DNA of 64,000 nt from Nonomuraea angiospora (GCF_014873145.1 NZ_JADBEK010000001.1:1-64000); one strand, 5' to 3'. Counted from the stretch's first letter, positions 1 through 8,285 are shown. The notes: generated by a model from the sequence alone, not told the origin. Made by a program: numbers and translations.

Positions 1-12
1 TAAGGAGCCGCC

Positions 13-53
13 CCCTGTGGCCCGAAGGTGATCCTCGCCTTCGGGCCACAGGG
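13..53. terminator. Strong intrinsic-type hairpin
   Basis: A perfect inverted repeat of 16 bp: the arm at 13-28 pairs with 38-53, and the loop can pair a few more bases. It sits 32 bases past the stop codon of the metal ATPase, so it most likely ends that transcript, and it may also stop transcription entering from outside the window. No U-tract follows, which is usual for high-GC actinomycete terminators. Confidence 0.75.
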
Positions 54-84
54 CCGCCTGGCCTGGGCCGCTCGGCTCCTCTGC

Positions 85-2451
85 TCAGTCTCCGGCAGCG
101 GCAGGGCGCGGCAGGCGGAGTCCCTTGAGGGCAAGTGCGTTGACCGCGACGATGAAGCTCGATCCGGACATGGACAGGGCGGCGATCTCCGGGCGCAGCA
201 CCAGGCCGAAGGCGGGTTCGAAGACGCCGGCCGCGATCGGCAGCGCGATCGTGTTGTAGCCGATCGCCCAGCCCAGGTTCTGCCGCATCTTGCGTAGCGT
301 GCCGCGGCCGATGACCAGCGCCGTCGGTACGTCGAGCGGATCCGAGCGCATGAGCACCACGTCGGCGGTCTCGATGGCGACGTCGGTTCCCGCGCCGATG
401 GCGATGCCGAGGTCGGCCTGGGCGAGCGCGGGGGCGTCGTTGACGCCGTCGCCCACCATCGCGACCTTGCGCCCGTCGCGCTGCAGCTCGGCGATCTTGG
501 CGGCCTTGTCGCCCGGCAACACCTCGGCGATCACGGTGTCGATGCCGAGCTGCCCGGCGATCCGCCGGGCGGTGGCCTCGTTGTCGCCGGTCAGCATGAC
601 GACCTCGACGCCGGCTTCGTGCAGCGCCGCTACCGCGGCCGGGGAGCTGTCGCGGGGAGCGTCGGCGATGCCGATCACGCCGGCCGCGCGGCCGTCCACC
701 GCGACGACAACCGCGGTACGCCCGCCTGCGGTCAGTTCCTCGCGCCGGGAGGCCAGCGGGCCCAGGTCCACGCCTTCGGCCTGCATCAGCTTCGTATTGC
801 CCACCACGACCCGGCGTCCGTCCACCTGCGCCGTGGCGCCGTGACCCGGGACGTTCTCGAACCTGGCGGCCCGCGGGACGCCGGGAGCGTGCGCGTCGGC
901 GTAGCGGACCACGGCCTCGGCCAGCGGGTGCTCGGACTCGCGCTCGACGGCGGCGGCCAGCCGCAGCAGTTCGGCCTCCGCCATCCCGTCGGCGATCACA
1001 TCGGTGACCTCGGGCTCGCCCCTGGTCAGGGTGCCGGTCTTGTCCATGACCACGGTCTGGACGCGGGCCGCGGTCTCCAGCGCCATGGCGTTCTTGAACA
1101 GCACGCCGCGCTTGGCGCCCAGACCCGTGCCCACCATGATCGCGGTGGGGGTGGCCAGCCCGAGCGCGTCGGGACAGGTGACCACGACCACGGTGATGGC
1201 GAACAGCATCGCCGTGCCGGCCGCCGCGCCCGACAGCAGCCACACCGCGAGCGTCAGCCCGCCGCCGGCGAGCGCGACGAGGACGAGCCAGAACGCCGCC
1301 CGGTCGGCCAGGCGCTGCCCGGGAGCCTTGGAGCTCTGGGCCTGCTGGACGAGCTTGACGATCTGGGCGAGGGCGGTGTCGGCGCCGACTTTGGTGGCCC
1401 GGACGCGCAGGGTGCCGTTCTTGTTGATGGTCGCGCCGACCACCGCCGAACCGGGGGCTTTGTGCACCGGCACGCTCTCGCCGGTGACCATCGACTCGTC
1501 GACCTCGCTTTCGCCCTCCATGACCGCGCCGTCGACGGCGATCTTCGCGCCGGGACGGACGAGCAGGACGTCCCCGGCCACGACCTCGGCGGTGGGGATC
1601 TCCACCTGCTCGCCGTCGCGGATCACCACGGCCTTGGGCGGGGCCAGGTCGAGCAGCGCGCGGATCGCGTCGTTGGCGCCGCCTCTGGCCCGCATCTCGA
1701 ACCAGTGCCCCAGCAGCACGAACGCCGCCAGCACGATCGCCGCCTCGTAGAAGACCTCGCCGCCGCCGGTCAGCGTGATGTACAGCGAGTACAGCCAGCC
1801 CGCCCCGATCGCCACGGCGACCAGCACCATCATGTCCAGCGTGCGGGCCCGCAGCGCCCGTACGGCGCCGTCGAAGAAGATCCACGACGAGTAGAAGATC
1901 ACCGGCAGGCTGAGCAGCAACGCCCACACGTCCTCGCGCAGCCCGAACGGCACCGGCACGTCCAGCCCCAGCACCTCGCGCCCGATCGGGGACCAGATCA
2001 GGATCGGGACGGACAGCACGGCCGCCACCAGGAACCGGTTGCGCATGTCGGCCACCATGGCCTCCATCGACATGGCGCCATGGCCCCCGTGCCCCATCAT
2101 CTCGTGCGGCGACGGAGCCGCGTGCTCTCCATGCTCGGCAGGCGCCTCCCGGACGGCCGGGGCGACGTCCGGCGGGTCGGGCTCTGCCAGGGGATCGCAG
2201 ACGTGCGACGGTACGGACTGCCCCGCGCAGTGGTAGCCGCATTCCTGTACCCAGCGGCGAAGCTCGGCCAAGGACGTGACCCTCGGATCGAACACCACGA
2301 CGGCGCTCTGCCCGACCGGGTTCACCTCGACCTCGATCACACCGGGGCGGCGGCTCAGCACGGCACGCACCACGTTCTGCTCCGAGGCCCACTGCAGCCC
2401 GCTCACGTCGAGAACCGCCGTGCTGCGATCCTTGGTGTCCCCGGTCGTCAT
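85..2451 (-). CDS. P1B-type heavy-metal translocating ATPase (CPD variant)
   Basis: Membrane pump of 788 residues that exports a soft metal, probably copper, at the cost of ATP. Visible in order: an N-terminal HMA-like fold (about residues 13-76) without the usual CxxC pair, a Met/His-rich linker, paired membrane helices, the TGES actuator loop, the phosphorylation motif DKTGT with Asp470, a SEHP motif, and GDGVNDAP near residue 668. The transmembrane metal motif reads Cys426-Pro-Asp where CopA has CPC and CopB has CPH. An upstream in-frame ATG at 2526 exists, but GGAGG lies just before the ATG at 2451, and a dyad at 2487-2505 fits a promoter. The metal is inferred from family and from the neighbouring CopZ. 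Confidence 0.9.
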   Translation of the reverse strand: MTTGDTKDRSTAVLDVSGLQWASEQNVVRAVLSRRPGVIEVEVNPVGQSAVVVFDPRVTSLAELRRWVQECGYHCAGQSVPSHVCDPLAEPDPPDVAPAVREAPAEHGEHAAPSPHEMMGHGGHGAMSMEAMVADMRNRFLVAAVLSVPILIWSPIGREVLGLDVPVPFGLREDVWALLLSLPVIFYSSWIFFDGAVRALRARTLDMMVLVAVAIGAGWLYSLYITLTGGGEVFYEAAIVLAAFVLLGHWFEMRARGGANDAIRALLDLAPPKAVVIRDGEQVEIPTAEVVAGDVLLVRPGAKIAVDGAVMEGESEVDESMVTGESVPVHKAPGSAVVGATINKNGTLRVRATKVGADTALAQIVKLVQQAQSSKAPGQRLADRAAFWLVLVALAGGGLTLAVWLLSGAAAGTAMLFAITVVVVTCPDALGLATPTAIMVGTGLGAKRGVLFKNAMALETAARVQTVVMDKTGTLTRGEPEVTDVIADGMAEAELLRLAAAVERESEHPLAEAVVRYADAHAPGVPRAARFENVPGHGATAQVDGRRVVVGNTKLMQAEGVDLGPLASRREELTAGGRTAVVVAVDGRAAGVIGIADAPRDSSPAAVAALHEAGVEVVMLTGDNEATARRIAGQLGIDTVIAEVLPGDKAAKIAELQRDGRKVAMVGDGVNDAPALAQADLGIAIGAGTDVAIETADVVLMRSDPLDVPTALVIGRGTLRKMRQNLGWAIGYNTIALPIAAGVFEPAFGLVLRPEIAALSMSGSSFIVAVNALALKGLRLPRPAAAGD

Positions 2452-2486
2452 GGTTTCCCCTCCACCCGCGCCCGGTAGCGATTGAT

Positions 2487-2505
2487 CTACTGTTTTCCAT
2501 AGTAG
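2487..2505. promoter_or_regulatory. Candidate operator dyad upstream of the metal ATPase
   Basis: CTACT and AGTAG arms separated by 9 bases, 36 bases upstream of the ATPase start and inside the gap that separates it from the MerR gene. It is the only obvious dyad in that gap. The spacing and TAC/GTA ends resemble sites of BlaI/CopY-type repressors, but no such regulator is in the window, so the binding protein is unknown. Confidence 0.35.
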
Positions 2506-2535
2506 ACGTCGCCCCTCGGGCGCCATGGGCCGGCC

Positions 2536-2931
2536 TCAACGACTCCTGACGGCTTCGGGGATCCGATCCGCGATCACGGCCTGAAAGTGGGGACAACCGG
2601 CCAGGTCCTCGTGATCGCAGTCCAGCGCGCAGTCGACGAGCTCGAGCGACGCCTGCGCCTCGGCGATGCGCCGGGCCAGCTCCTCCCGGCGGCGCAGCAG
2701 GACGGCGCGCCGTTCCGCCGCGTCAGAGGTGGTCATCATCTCGTGGATCTCTTCCAGGCTGAACCCGGCTTCCTTGCCACGCAGGATCACGGCCACCCGG
2801 TAGAGGTCGTCGGACCTGTAGCGGCGGCGCGCTCCTTCGACGCGGATCGGACTGATCAGGCCCATCGCCTCCCAATGCCGCAGGACGTGGGTCGCCAGGC
2901 CGAACCGCTCCGCGACTTCACCGATGCTCAT
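2536..2931 (-). CDS. MerR-family transcriptional regulator
   Basis: A 131-residue regulator if translation starts at the ATG at 2931 (MSIGEVAERFG); an ATG at 2949 would add six residues but lies inside the operator palindrome. The N-terminal winged helix is typical (VLRHWEAMGLI, then RRRYRSDDL), followed by a coiled-coil dimerisation helix. The C-terminus carries Cys/His residues in the pattern DCALDCDHEDLAGCPHF, which may bind a metal or thiol. It diverges from a methyltransferase gene with only 46 bases between starts, and the shared gap holds a 22-bp palindrome. MerR proteins normally activate such divergent genes; the effector cannot be read from the sequence. Confidence 0.88.
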   Translation of the reverse strand: MSIGEVAERFGLATHVLRHWEAMGLISPIRVEGARRRYRSDDLYRVAVILRGKEAGFSLEEIHEMMTTSDAAERRAVLLRRREELARRIAEAQASLELVDCALDCDHEDLAGCPHFQAVIADRIPEAVRSR

Positions 2932-2939
2932 GGTCGCAC

Positions 2940-2970
2940 TTGACTTCATGTCGACATTAAGTCGCATGCT
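2940..2970 (+). promoter_or_regulatory. MerR-type promoter with 19-bp spacer and operator palindrome
   Basis: TTGACT at 2940-2945 and CATGCT at 2965-2970 are separated by 19 bp, the over-long spacer typical of MerR-activated promoters. A 22-bp palindrome with two mismatched pairs spans 2942-2963, covering most of the -35 element and the spacer. Transcription would begin near 2977, one base before the ATG of the methyltransferase at 2978, so the transcript would be leaderless. The arrangement is seen directly; regulation by the adjacent MerR protein is inferred. Confidence 0.65.
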
Positions 2971-2977
2971 GGCCCGC

Positions 2978-3739
2978 ATGTCCAAAGACAACGACTCGAT
3001 GGAATCACTCATCAAGCTGCTCGACGTCGCCGACGCGCTGCCCGGGGCGGTCGCGTTGCGCGCGCGTTCGTACGATCTGCTCACCCTCCCCGACGGCGCG
3101 GCCGTGGTGGATGTCGGCTGCGGCGCGGGCCGGGCGGTCGGCGAGCTCGCGGAGCGCGGGATGAGATCGATCGGCGTGGACCTCAGCGAGGAGATGATCG
3201 CGGTGGCCCGCCACCGCCGGCCGGATGCGGACTTCCGGCTCGGCGACGCTTTCGACCTGCCGCTCGAAGACGGGCAGGTCGCCGGGTATCGAGCCGAGAA
3301 GGTCTATCACGAGCTCGCCGACGCGGCCAAGGCGCTGGAGGAGGCCAGGCGGGTGCTCGCTCCGAGAGGGCGTATCGTGCTCGTCGGGCAGGACTGGGAC
3401 TCCTTCGTCATCGACTCCGACGACCCAGCGCTCACCCGGGCCATCGTGCACGCGCGCGCCGACCTGATCCCGAATCCCCGTGCGGCCCGCCGCTACCGCA
3501 ACCTGCTGCTCGACGCCGGCTTCCAGGACGTCGAGGTGGAGGCGCACGTCGGCGTCTTCACCGACCCGGCCATGCTGCCCATGCTCACCGGCATCGCGGA
3601 GGGCGCACGCGCCGCCGGAGCCATCACCCGCGAACAGGAGACGGCGTGGGCGAATGATCAGCGGACGCGCGCCCACGGCGGACGCATGTTCCTGGCGCTC
3701 CCCCTCTTCGTGGCGTCGGCTTCGCGGCCAGAGGAATAG
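2978..3739 (+). CDS. Class I SAM-dependent methyltransferase
   Basis: A 253-residue enzyme with the SAM-binding motif VVDVGCGAGRAVGEL near residue 45 and a following acidic loop (GVDLSEEMI). The later strands (RVLAPRGRIVLVGQDWD) fit UbiE/Cyp-type small-molecule methyltransferases. Several in-frame ATGs lie upstream; the one at 2978 is chosen because the predicted transcript starts right there and the upstream ones fall inside the promoter and the MerR start region. It is probably induced by the divergent MerR protein. The substrate is unknown; detoxification of a metal, metalloid or xenobiotic would fit but is not shown. Confidence 0.8.
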   Translation: MSKDNDSMESLIKLLDVADALPGAVALRARSYDLLTLPDGAAVVDVGCGAGRAVGELAERGMRSIGVDLSEEMIAVARHRRPDADFRLGDAFDLPLEDGQVAGYRAEKVYHELADAAKALEEARRVLAPRGRIVLVGQDWDSFVIDSDDPALTRAIVHARADLIPNPRAARRYRNLLLDAGFQDVEVEAHVGVFTDPAMLPMLTGIAEGARAAGAITREQETAWANDQRTRAHGGRMFLALPLFVASASRPEE

Positions 3740-3772
3740 CGCACGCGACGCGGCGGAAGCGGCAGACGATGG

Positions 3773-3800
3773 CGGCGATCACGCTCGGCCGTGATCGCCG
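3773..3800. terminator. Bidirectional terminator hairpin
   Basis: An 11-bp perfect stem (3773-3783 with 3790-3800, six-base loop) fills the gap between the convergent methyltransferase and FAD-reductase genes and touches the stop codon of the latter. Confidence 0.65.
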
Positions 3801-4943
3801 TCAGAGCCTTTCCCGTGCCGTGATCGCCCGCTTGAGCTTGATCAGGTCCTTGGGGGAGTTGACGGCGACGGCGCCGACCAGCACGCCGTCCCGCGTGAAG
3901 GCCACGGCGAAGCGATCCTCTTCGGGGGAGCCGGTGGCGATGCTCGCCGCATCGGCGAGGTGCGGCAGTCCGGCGGTCTGGATGCGGGCGCCGTGCACAT
4001 GGGTGGCGAAGTTCGGCACGTCCGCGAATGGTTGCGCGTTCTCCGCCCCGGCCAGCAGATTGCGGGCGGCGACCGCGCCCTGCTCGTTGGCGTTGGACCA
4101 GTGCTCGATGCGTACGATCTCCCCGCCGAAGTGAGCGTGCGGCCAGCGCGCGACATCCCCCGCGGCCACGATGTCGGCCGAGTCGGTCGCGAACAGCGTC
4201 GGCTCGCACAGCACGCCATCGTCCACGGCCAGGCCGCTGCCGTCCAGCCATTCGGTGTTCGGGATCACGCCCATGCCGCCGACGACCAGGTCCGCGGCGA
4301 CGGTGCGGCCGTCGCCGAGCCGGACCCGGTCGCCGTCCACGGCGGTGACCCGGACGTTCGTGATGAGCTCGACGCCGTTGCGCTCGTGGTGCGAGGCCAG
4401 CCAGCGCGCCGCCTCCTCGCCCAGCCCGGCGTGCATGGGGTACGGCGCGGAGTCGATCAGGGTGACCTTCCGGCCGAGCTGCCGGGCCGTCGAGGCGACC
4501 TCGCCGCCGATGAACCCGCCGCCGATGACCAGCACGTGCTCGTGCCCCGAGTCGAGCTCGGCGCGCAGAGCCAGCGCGTCGTCAATGGTGCGCAGGGTGC
4601 GCACCCCGTCGAGCCGCCGCGGGCGCGCGCCGCTGGCGATGACGAGCCCGTCGTGGCCGAGCTCGGCGCCGTCGTCGAGGGTGACCGTCCGGGCCCGGGC
4701 GTCAAGGTGCACGGCCTTTCGCCCGCGCAGCCACTGGTCGCCGAGGTCCTCGGCGCCCGGGAGCGTGATGTCCTCGTCGCCGCGCAACATGCTCTTCGAC
4801 AGGGGCGGGCGGTTGTACGGCACATGCGTCTCGGCGCCGACCAGCGTGACCTCGCCCTCGAACCCCTCCTGGCGCAGCGTCTGCACGGCCCGCAGTCCTG
4901 CCAGCGAAGCGCCGACAACGGTGATCTTGTTAAGCCTTCTCAT
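3801..4943 (-). CDS. FAD/NAD(P)H-dependent oxidoreductase (ferredoxin-reductase type)
   Basis: A 380-residue flavoprotein of the ferredoxin-NAD reductase/rhodocoxin reductase type. The FAD-binding motif VVGASLAGLRAVQ is at the N-terminus, followed by the VPYNRPPLSK signature, a second Rossmann motif for NAD(P)H (VLVIGGGFIGGEVA), and the FAD-binding VVAAGDVARWPH. It would pass electrons from NAD(P)H to a ferredoxin or other acceptor. The ATG at 4943 is preferred because the ATG at 4955 lies in a CsoR-like operator. The operator suggests copper-responsive expression together with the divergent copZ-like gene; the electron acceptor is unknown. Confidence 0.85.
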   Translation of the reverse strand: MRRLNKITVVGASLAGLRAVQTLRQEGFEGEVTLVGAETHVPYNRPPLSKSMLRGDEDITLPGAEDLGDQWLRGRKAVHLDARARTVTLDDGAELGHDGLVIASGARPRRLDGVRTLRTIDDALALRAELDSGHEHVLVIGGGFIGGEVASTARQLGRKVTLIDSAPYPMHAGLGEEAARWLASHHERNGVELITNVRVTAVDGDRVRLGDGRTVAADLVVGGMGVIPNTEWLDGSGLAVDDGVLCEPTLFATDSADIVAAGDVARWPHAHFGGEIVRIEHWSNANEQGAVAARNLLAGAENAQPFADVPNFATHVHGARIQTAGLPHLADAASIATGSPEEDRFAVAFTRDGVLVGAVAVNSPKDLIKLKRAITARERL

Positions 4944-4953
4944 GCCGTGGACC

Positions 4954-4970
4954 ATACCTGGAGGGGGTAT
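4954..4970. promoter_or_regulatory. CsoR-like operator, copy 1
   Basis: ATACCTGGAGGGGGTAT lies immediately upstream of the FAD reductase start. It matches the G/C-tract pseudo-palindrome recognised by copper-sensing CsoR repressors and is identical at 15 of 17 positions to the copy at 5060-5076. Confidence 0.65.
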
Positions 4971-4998
4971 AGGCGTCGCAACGTGACATAGGTCTCAT

Positions 4999-5015
4999 AT
5001 ACCCCTTACCCGTAT
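4999..5015. promoter_or_regulatory. CsoR-like operator, degenerate copy
   Basis: ATACCCCTTACCCGTAT lies between the two better copies. One half-site (ATACCCC) is good and the other is degenerate. It may help cooperative binding or be a chance match. Confidence 0.35.
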
Positions 5016-5059
5016 GGCTTGCCTCGGCGGTGATCGCCGCGTACCGTCTCCTGTTGCAC

Positions 5060-5076
5060 ATACCTGGTAGGGGTAT
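5060..5076. promoter_or_regulatory. CsoR-like operator, copy 2
   Basis: ATACCTGGTAGGGGTAT ends 14 bases before the ATG of the CopZ-like gene and just ahead of its ribosome-binding site, where a repressor would block transcription. No csoR gene is visible in the window. Confidence 0.65.
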
Positions 5077-5090
5077 GCAGGAGAGGAGCC

Positions 5091-5306
5091 ATGGCAATGA
5101 GCACCAGCACGTACAAGGTGTCGGGAATGACGTGTGGCGGCTGCGCCGGCAAGGTCAAGGCCGAGATCGGCAAGGTCGCCGGAGTCTCTTCGGTGGCTGT
5201 CGAGCTGGCGACCGGGCAGGTCACCGTCACCTCGGACGGCCTGCTCGACGACGCGGAGATCAGGAATGCCGTCGAAGAGATCGGCTACGAAGTGGTGGCC
5301 GTCTGA
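5091..5306 (+). CDS. copZ: CopZ-like heavy-metal chaperone (HMA domain)
   Basis: A 71-residue single HMA domain with the metal-binding motif GMTCGGCAGKV near residue 14 and the expected beta-alpha-beta pattern ending in EIGYEVVAV. It would carry Cu(I) in the cytoplasm to an exporting ATPase. An AGGAGAGGAG ribosome-binding region precedes the ATG; a second ATG two codons later is equally possible. The CsoR-like operator upstream supports copper induction. The nearby ATPase lacks CxxC in its own N-terminal domain, so this chaperone may supply that function. Confidence 0.9.
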   Translation: MAMSTSTYKVSGMTCGGCAGKVKAEIGKVAGVSSVAVELATGQVTVTSDGLLDDAEIRNAVEEIGYEVVAV

Positions 5307-5317
5307 ACGCGGGGGTG

Positions 5318-5580
5318 CCGCCGTCCACGCCTCGGCGGCCCGCCTGCTGAACTGCGCGCCGGACGAGATCGCGCTCGTCGACAGCGCGACCCGCGTGGGA
5401 CCTGGCCTTTCTACGCGGTGCCCTGGCGGGCCGGCGACCGCGTCCTGACCAGCAAGGCGGGTACGGCGTGGCCGCCCGGCTCGGGCTGGGCGCGGCCATC
5501 GACGAGGCGCTCGCCCGGGGGCTCGAGCAGATCAAGAGCCGGCTGGCCGGCCGATCGATCTCGAGGAACTGGCGAGCTGA
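5318..5580 (+). pseudogene. Remnant of a class V aminotransferase
   Basis: Three stretches in different frames read like parts of a class V (NifS/isopenicillin epimerase-like) aminotransferase: AARLLNCAPDEIALVDSATR, then FYAVPWRAGDRVLTS after single-base shifts near 5395 and 5410, then LGAAIDEALARGLEQIKSRLA, which matches a C-terminal helix. The PLP-lysine region and most of the protein are missing. Frameshifts and internal deletion make it non-functional. It lies between copZ and the MFS gene and has no visible start. Confidence 0.55.
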
Positions 5581-5604
5581 GGGGGATCGGCGCGGGCGAG
5601 GACG

Positions 5605-7002
5605 TCAGGCGGCGATCTCCGTCAGCGAGCGGTCCCGGGTGCGGACGCCGAGACGGATGATGCCGGCCGCGATCACGAGCAGGCCCACCATCACGAACGA
5701 CGCCGGCCGGGCCCCGAAGGAGGTCAGGACGGGCAGCACCACGAGGGGCGCGACCGCGCCGCCCAGGTGGCCGACCCCGTCCGCGATGGCCGACGCCGTG
5801 CCCCGCGCCCGGGTGGGGAACACCTCCGCCGTGTAGGTGTAGGCGGGGGTGGCCATGAAGGCGATGCCGAACGAGCTGAACAGCGCCCCCACGGTGGCGA
5901 CCGTCTCGCCCAGGTCGAGGGTGATGAGCAGCAGCGCGGCCGCGAACACCAGCGTGCCGATGATGACCATGGTGCGGCGTTCCATCCGCTCCACCAGCAG
6001 CACGGCGGCCAGACCTGACACCAGCGGCATGGCGCGGGTGAGCACGCTGACCAGGACCGCGTCGGAGGTCGAGATGCCGATGCCTTCCAGGATGAGCGGC
6101 AGGTAGCTGGCGTAGCCGTACATGGCGATGTAGAAGGCGAACCAGAAGCCGAGCACGATGAGCATCCGGCTCTGGTACGGGGGCCGGAACAGGGCCCGGA
6201 CCGGCAGCCTGTCGTCAGCGTCAGCGTCAGCGTCAGCGGCGGCGGCGGCGGTCGCGGCGGTGTCGGGGACGGAGACGGTCCCGCCCGGGGGCAGGCCGAC
6301 GCGGGACTCCATCCGGCGGACGATGCGGTCGGCCTCGGCGGAACGGCCCATCGCGACCAGCCAGCGCGGCGACTCCACCAGCGCCCGGTCGTTGATCAGC
6401 GGCAGCACCAGGAGCACCAGACCGCCGAAGGCCAGCAGGTACCGCCACCCGCCGGCGGAGGCGGCCAGCACCGGCAGCGACGCGAACCCGATCACCAGGA
6501 GCAGCACGGTGCCCACCATGTAGAGGCGTGACAGGTAGCCGCCGCGCTGGTGCTTGGGGGCCAGTTCGCCGATGTAGGCCGAGCAGAGCGCGAGCACTGC
6601 GCCCATGCCGCACCCGGTCACGAACCGGAAGAACGTCAGCGACCACACGTCCCACGAGAACGCCGTGAGGAATCCGCCGAGGCCGAGCGCGGCGATGGTC
6701 AGCGCGAGGCCCTTCTGCCGGCCGTGCCGGTCGGCGACGTGCCCGAACGCGTACGCGCCGACGCAGTAGCCGACGAGGTTCCACGTGACCGGGTACCCCA
6801 GCTCGGCCCCGGCCAGCCCCAGCTCGTCCCGCATGGAGGGCAGCGTGATGGTGAGGACGGAGATGTCATAGTTGGCGAAGAAGAAGCAGAGCATGAGCGC
6901 GAACCATGCGGCGCGGCTGAGCCCGACCTTCGCCATGGCGTCGATGCGGGCGTCGATGCCGCCGGCCGACACGGACGCGGGCGAGGGGGGTGTCTGAGAC
7001 AT
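5605..7002 (-). CDS. MFS transporter, metabolite/aromatic-acid:H+ symporter type
   Basis: A 465-residue carrier with 12 predicted membrane helices. The loop between helices 2 and 3 reads GHVADRHGRQKG, and helix 5 is followed by RALVESPRWLVAMGR, both typical of the sugar/aromatic acid symporter branch. The central cytoplasmic loop contains an Ala/Asp run produced by a DNA microsatellite (6214-6251). It follows LysR1 on the same strand, and the gap holds a copy of the motif found before the CoA-transferase operon, so it probably imports the organic acid degraded by that operon. The substrate is inferred only from context. Confidence 0.85.
   Translation of the reverse strand: MSQTPPSPASVSAGGIDARIDAMAKVGLSRAAWFALMLCFFFANYDISVLTITLPSMRDELGLAGAELGYPVTWNLVGYCVGAYAFGHVADRHGRQKGLALTIAALGLGGFLTAFSWDVWSLTFFRFVTGCGMGAVLALCSAYIGELAPKHQRGGYLSRLYMVGTVLLLVIGFASLPVLAASAGGWRYLLAFGGLVLLVLPLINDRALVESPRWLVAMGRSAEADRIVRRMESRVGLPPGGTVSVPDTAATAAAAADADADADDRLPVRALFRPPYQSRMLIVLGFWFAFYIAMYGYASYLPLILEGIGISTSDAVLVSVLTRAMPLVSGLAAVLLVERMERRTMVIIGTLVFAAALLLITLDLGETVATVGALFSSFGIAFMATPAYTYTAEVFPTRARGTASAIADGVGHLGGAVAPLVVLPVLTSFGARPASFVMVGLLVIAAGIIRLGVRTRDRSLTEIAA
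6214..6251. repeat. Hexanucleotide microsatellite inside the MFS gene
   Basis: Four copies of GTCAGC (6214-6237) followed by a GGC run. On the coding strand this gives an alternating Ala-Asp segment in the central cytoplasmic loop. Units are in multiples of three bases, so slippage would change loop length without breaking the frame. Confidence 0.7.
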
Positions 7003-7147
7003 CGTGGCCTCCTAGGGGGTAGCGCGAAGGCACCGCTGTGGCACGGGCGGCGAACGCCTCACAAAGGCCTCATGTAGCGGTGTGCGTGGAACCGTAAGCA
7101 GGCCGCACCGCCGGTGACCATTGCGCTTTCGCGCACGTGCACGTACG

Positions 7148-7162
7148 CGAATCCGCAACGTG
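7148..7162 (-). promoter_or_regulatory. Putative LysR-type regulator motif before the MFS gene
   Basis: Read on the minus strand the site is CACGTTGCGGATTCG, 14 of 15 identical to the copy at 8148. It lies 146 bases upstream of the MFS start and just past the LysR1 stop codon. Confidence 0.45.
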
Positions 7163-7169
7163 CCCGCCG

Positions 7170-8081
7170 TCAGAGGGTGAGGCGGCGCCCGGCCCACTCC
7201 TGGCGTGCCACCTGGACGAGCTCCCGTACGACGTCGTCCTGCCGCGCCCGCGACCGGTTCCAGGCCACGCCGAGCAGGAAGTCCAGGTCGTCGCGGAGCG
7301 GAACGACCGCGAAGGCCGGGTCGTCGTAGACCCGGGCGCTGCCGCCGTTGCGCGGGTCGATCGTCAGCGTGATCCCGCCGTCGCGGCGGATGCGGCTGGC
7401 CAGCATGACCGCGTCGTTGTCCGGCATCTGGTGGAACGAGGTGAGGCCGGCGTCCTTCAGCCGCTCGTGGAACAGGTTGACCGCCACCGGCTGGGGCGTG
7501 GGCGGGCCGATGGTCAAGGTGCGGTGCGCGAGGTCCTTCAAGGTCAGCTCGGAGGCGGTGGCCAGCGGGTCGTCGGCCCGCATCGCCACGCGGAACAGGT
7601 AGCGGGCCACCACCAGGCTGTCGAGCCGGGGCCGGTCCAGCGGCAGGTGGACGAGGGCCGCGTCCAGCTCGCCGCGCTCCAGGGCCGGCAGCAGCTCGGC
7701 GGACGGCCCGATCGTCGCTTCGACCGTGCGGGCGGGGAGCGCCTGCCCGGCCAGGGCCAGGAAGCGGTCCATGACCGCCGGCGGGCACAGGTGCGTGCCG
7801 CCCACGCGCACCACCTGGCGACCGGCGGCCTCCTTGATCACGTCCTTCAGGCCGTCCAGCTGCCGCAGGATGTCGCGCACCCGGCCCGCCAGGAGCGCGC
7901 CGTCGGCGGTGAGCTCCACCTGGTGGTAGCGGCGGACGAACAGGTCGACGCCCAACTCCCGTTCGAGCTCCTTGACCGAGCGGCTGACCGGTGAGGGCGT
8001 CAGGTGCAGCCGCTCCGCGGCCCGGCCGAAATGGAGCTCCTCGGCGACCGCGAGGAAGCACCGAAGCTGCTGTACGTCCAT
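7170..8081 (-). CDS. LysR-family transcriptional regulator (LysR1)
   Basis: A 303-residue LysR protein: N-terminal winged helix (MDVQQLRCFLAVAEELHFGRAAERLHLTP is its start region, with the recognition helix SPVSRSVKELE) and a two-lobed effector domain. It diverges from the CoA-transferase operon and precedes the MFS gene on its own strand. Repeated CACGTTGC-containing motifs occur in both promoter regions. It is a clear paralogue of LysR2 at 13138-14049, sharing VHLP.D, RVAMRADDPLA-like and P.NDAV stretches. It most likely senses an intermediate of the operon; the ligand is unknown. Confidence 0.9.
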   Translation of the reverse strand: MDVQQLRCFLAVAEELHFGRAAERLHLTPSPVSRSVKELERELGVDLFVRRYHQVELTADGALLAGRVRDILRQLDGLKDVIKEAAGRQVVRVGGTHLCPPAVMDRFLALAGQALPARTVEATIGPSAELLPALERGELDAALVHLPLDRPRLDSLVVARYLFRVAMRADDPLATASELTLKDLAHRTLTIGPPTPQPVAVNLFHERLKDAGLTSFHQMPDNDAVMLASRIRRDGGITLTIDPRNGGSARVYDDPAFAVVPLRDDLDFLLGVAWNRSRARQDDVVRELVQVARQEWAGRRLTL

Positions 8082-8123
8082 GACCTGGAGTTTCGTGATG
8101 GTCGATGCCGTACGTCAACCGCG

Positions 8124-8166
8124 CACGTTGCCGATCCGGACGCGTGCCACGTTGCCGATTCGGACG
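8124..8166. promoter_or_regulatory. Tandem LysR-type motifs in the LysR1/CoA-transferase gap
   Basis: Two direct copies, 8124-8142 and 8148-8166, with the consensus CACGTTGCCGATYCGGACG (one difference) and a 24-bp period. They lie between the divergent LysR1 start (8081) and the CoA-transferase start (8286). A related 15-bp copy is found before the MFS gene. Binding by LysR1 is inferred from position. Confidence 0.5.
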
Positions 8167-8285
8167 TTTTCAGAACGGGACCGCCGTGGCAGCCTCACCT
8201 CAGGAACCTGTCCTCGACGATCCGCGGGACAGGTCATGTCCGGCGTACTCCGCACCCGCCCGTCCACACAGTGGGGTGATCCACC

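Noticed and set aside
619..2478. Long plus-strand frame opposite the metal ATPase
   Set aside because: Low-complexity antisense frame; the minus strand encodes a complete P-type ATPase.
5006..5230. 74-codon minus-strand frame across the CsoR-like sites and copZ
   Set aside because: It overlaps copZ and its operators in antisense and has no family features.
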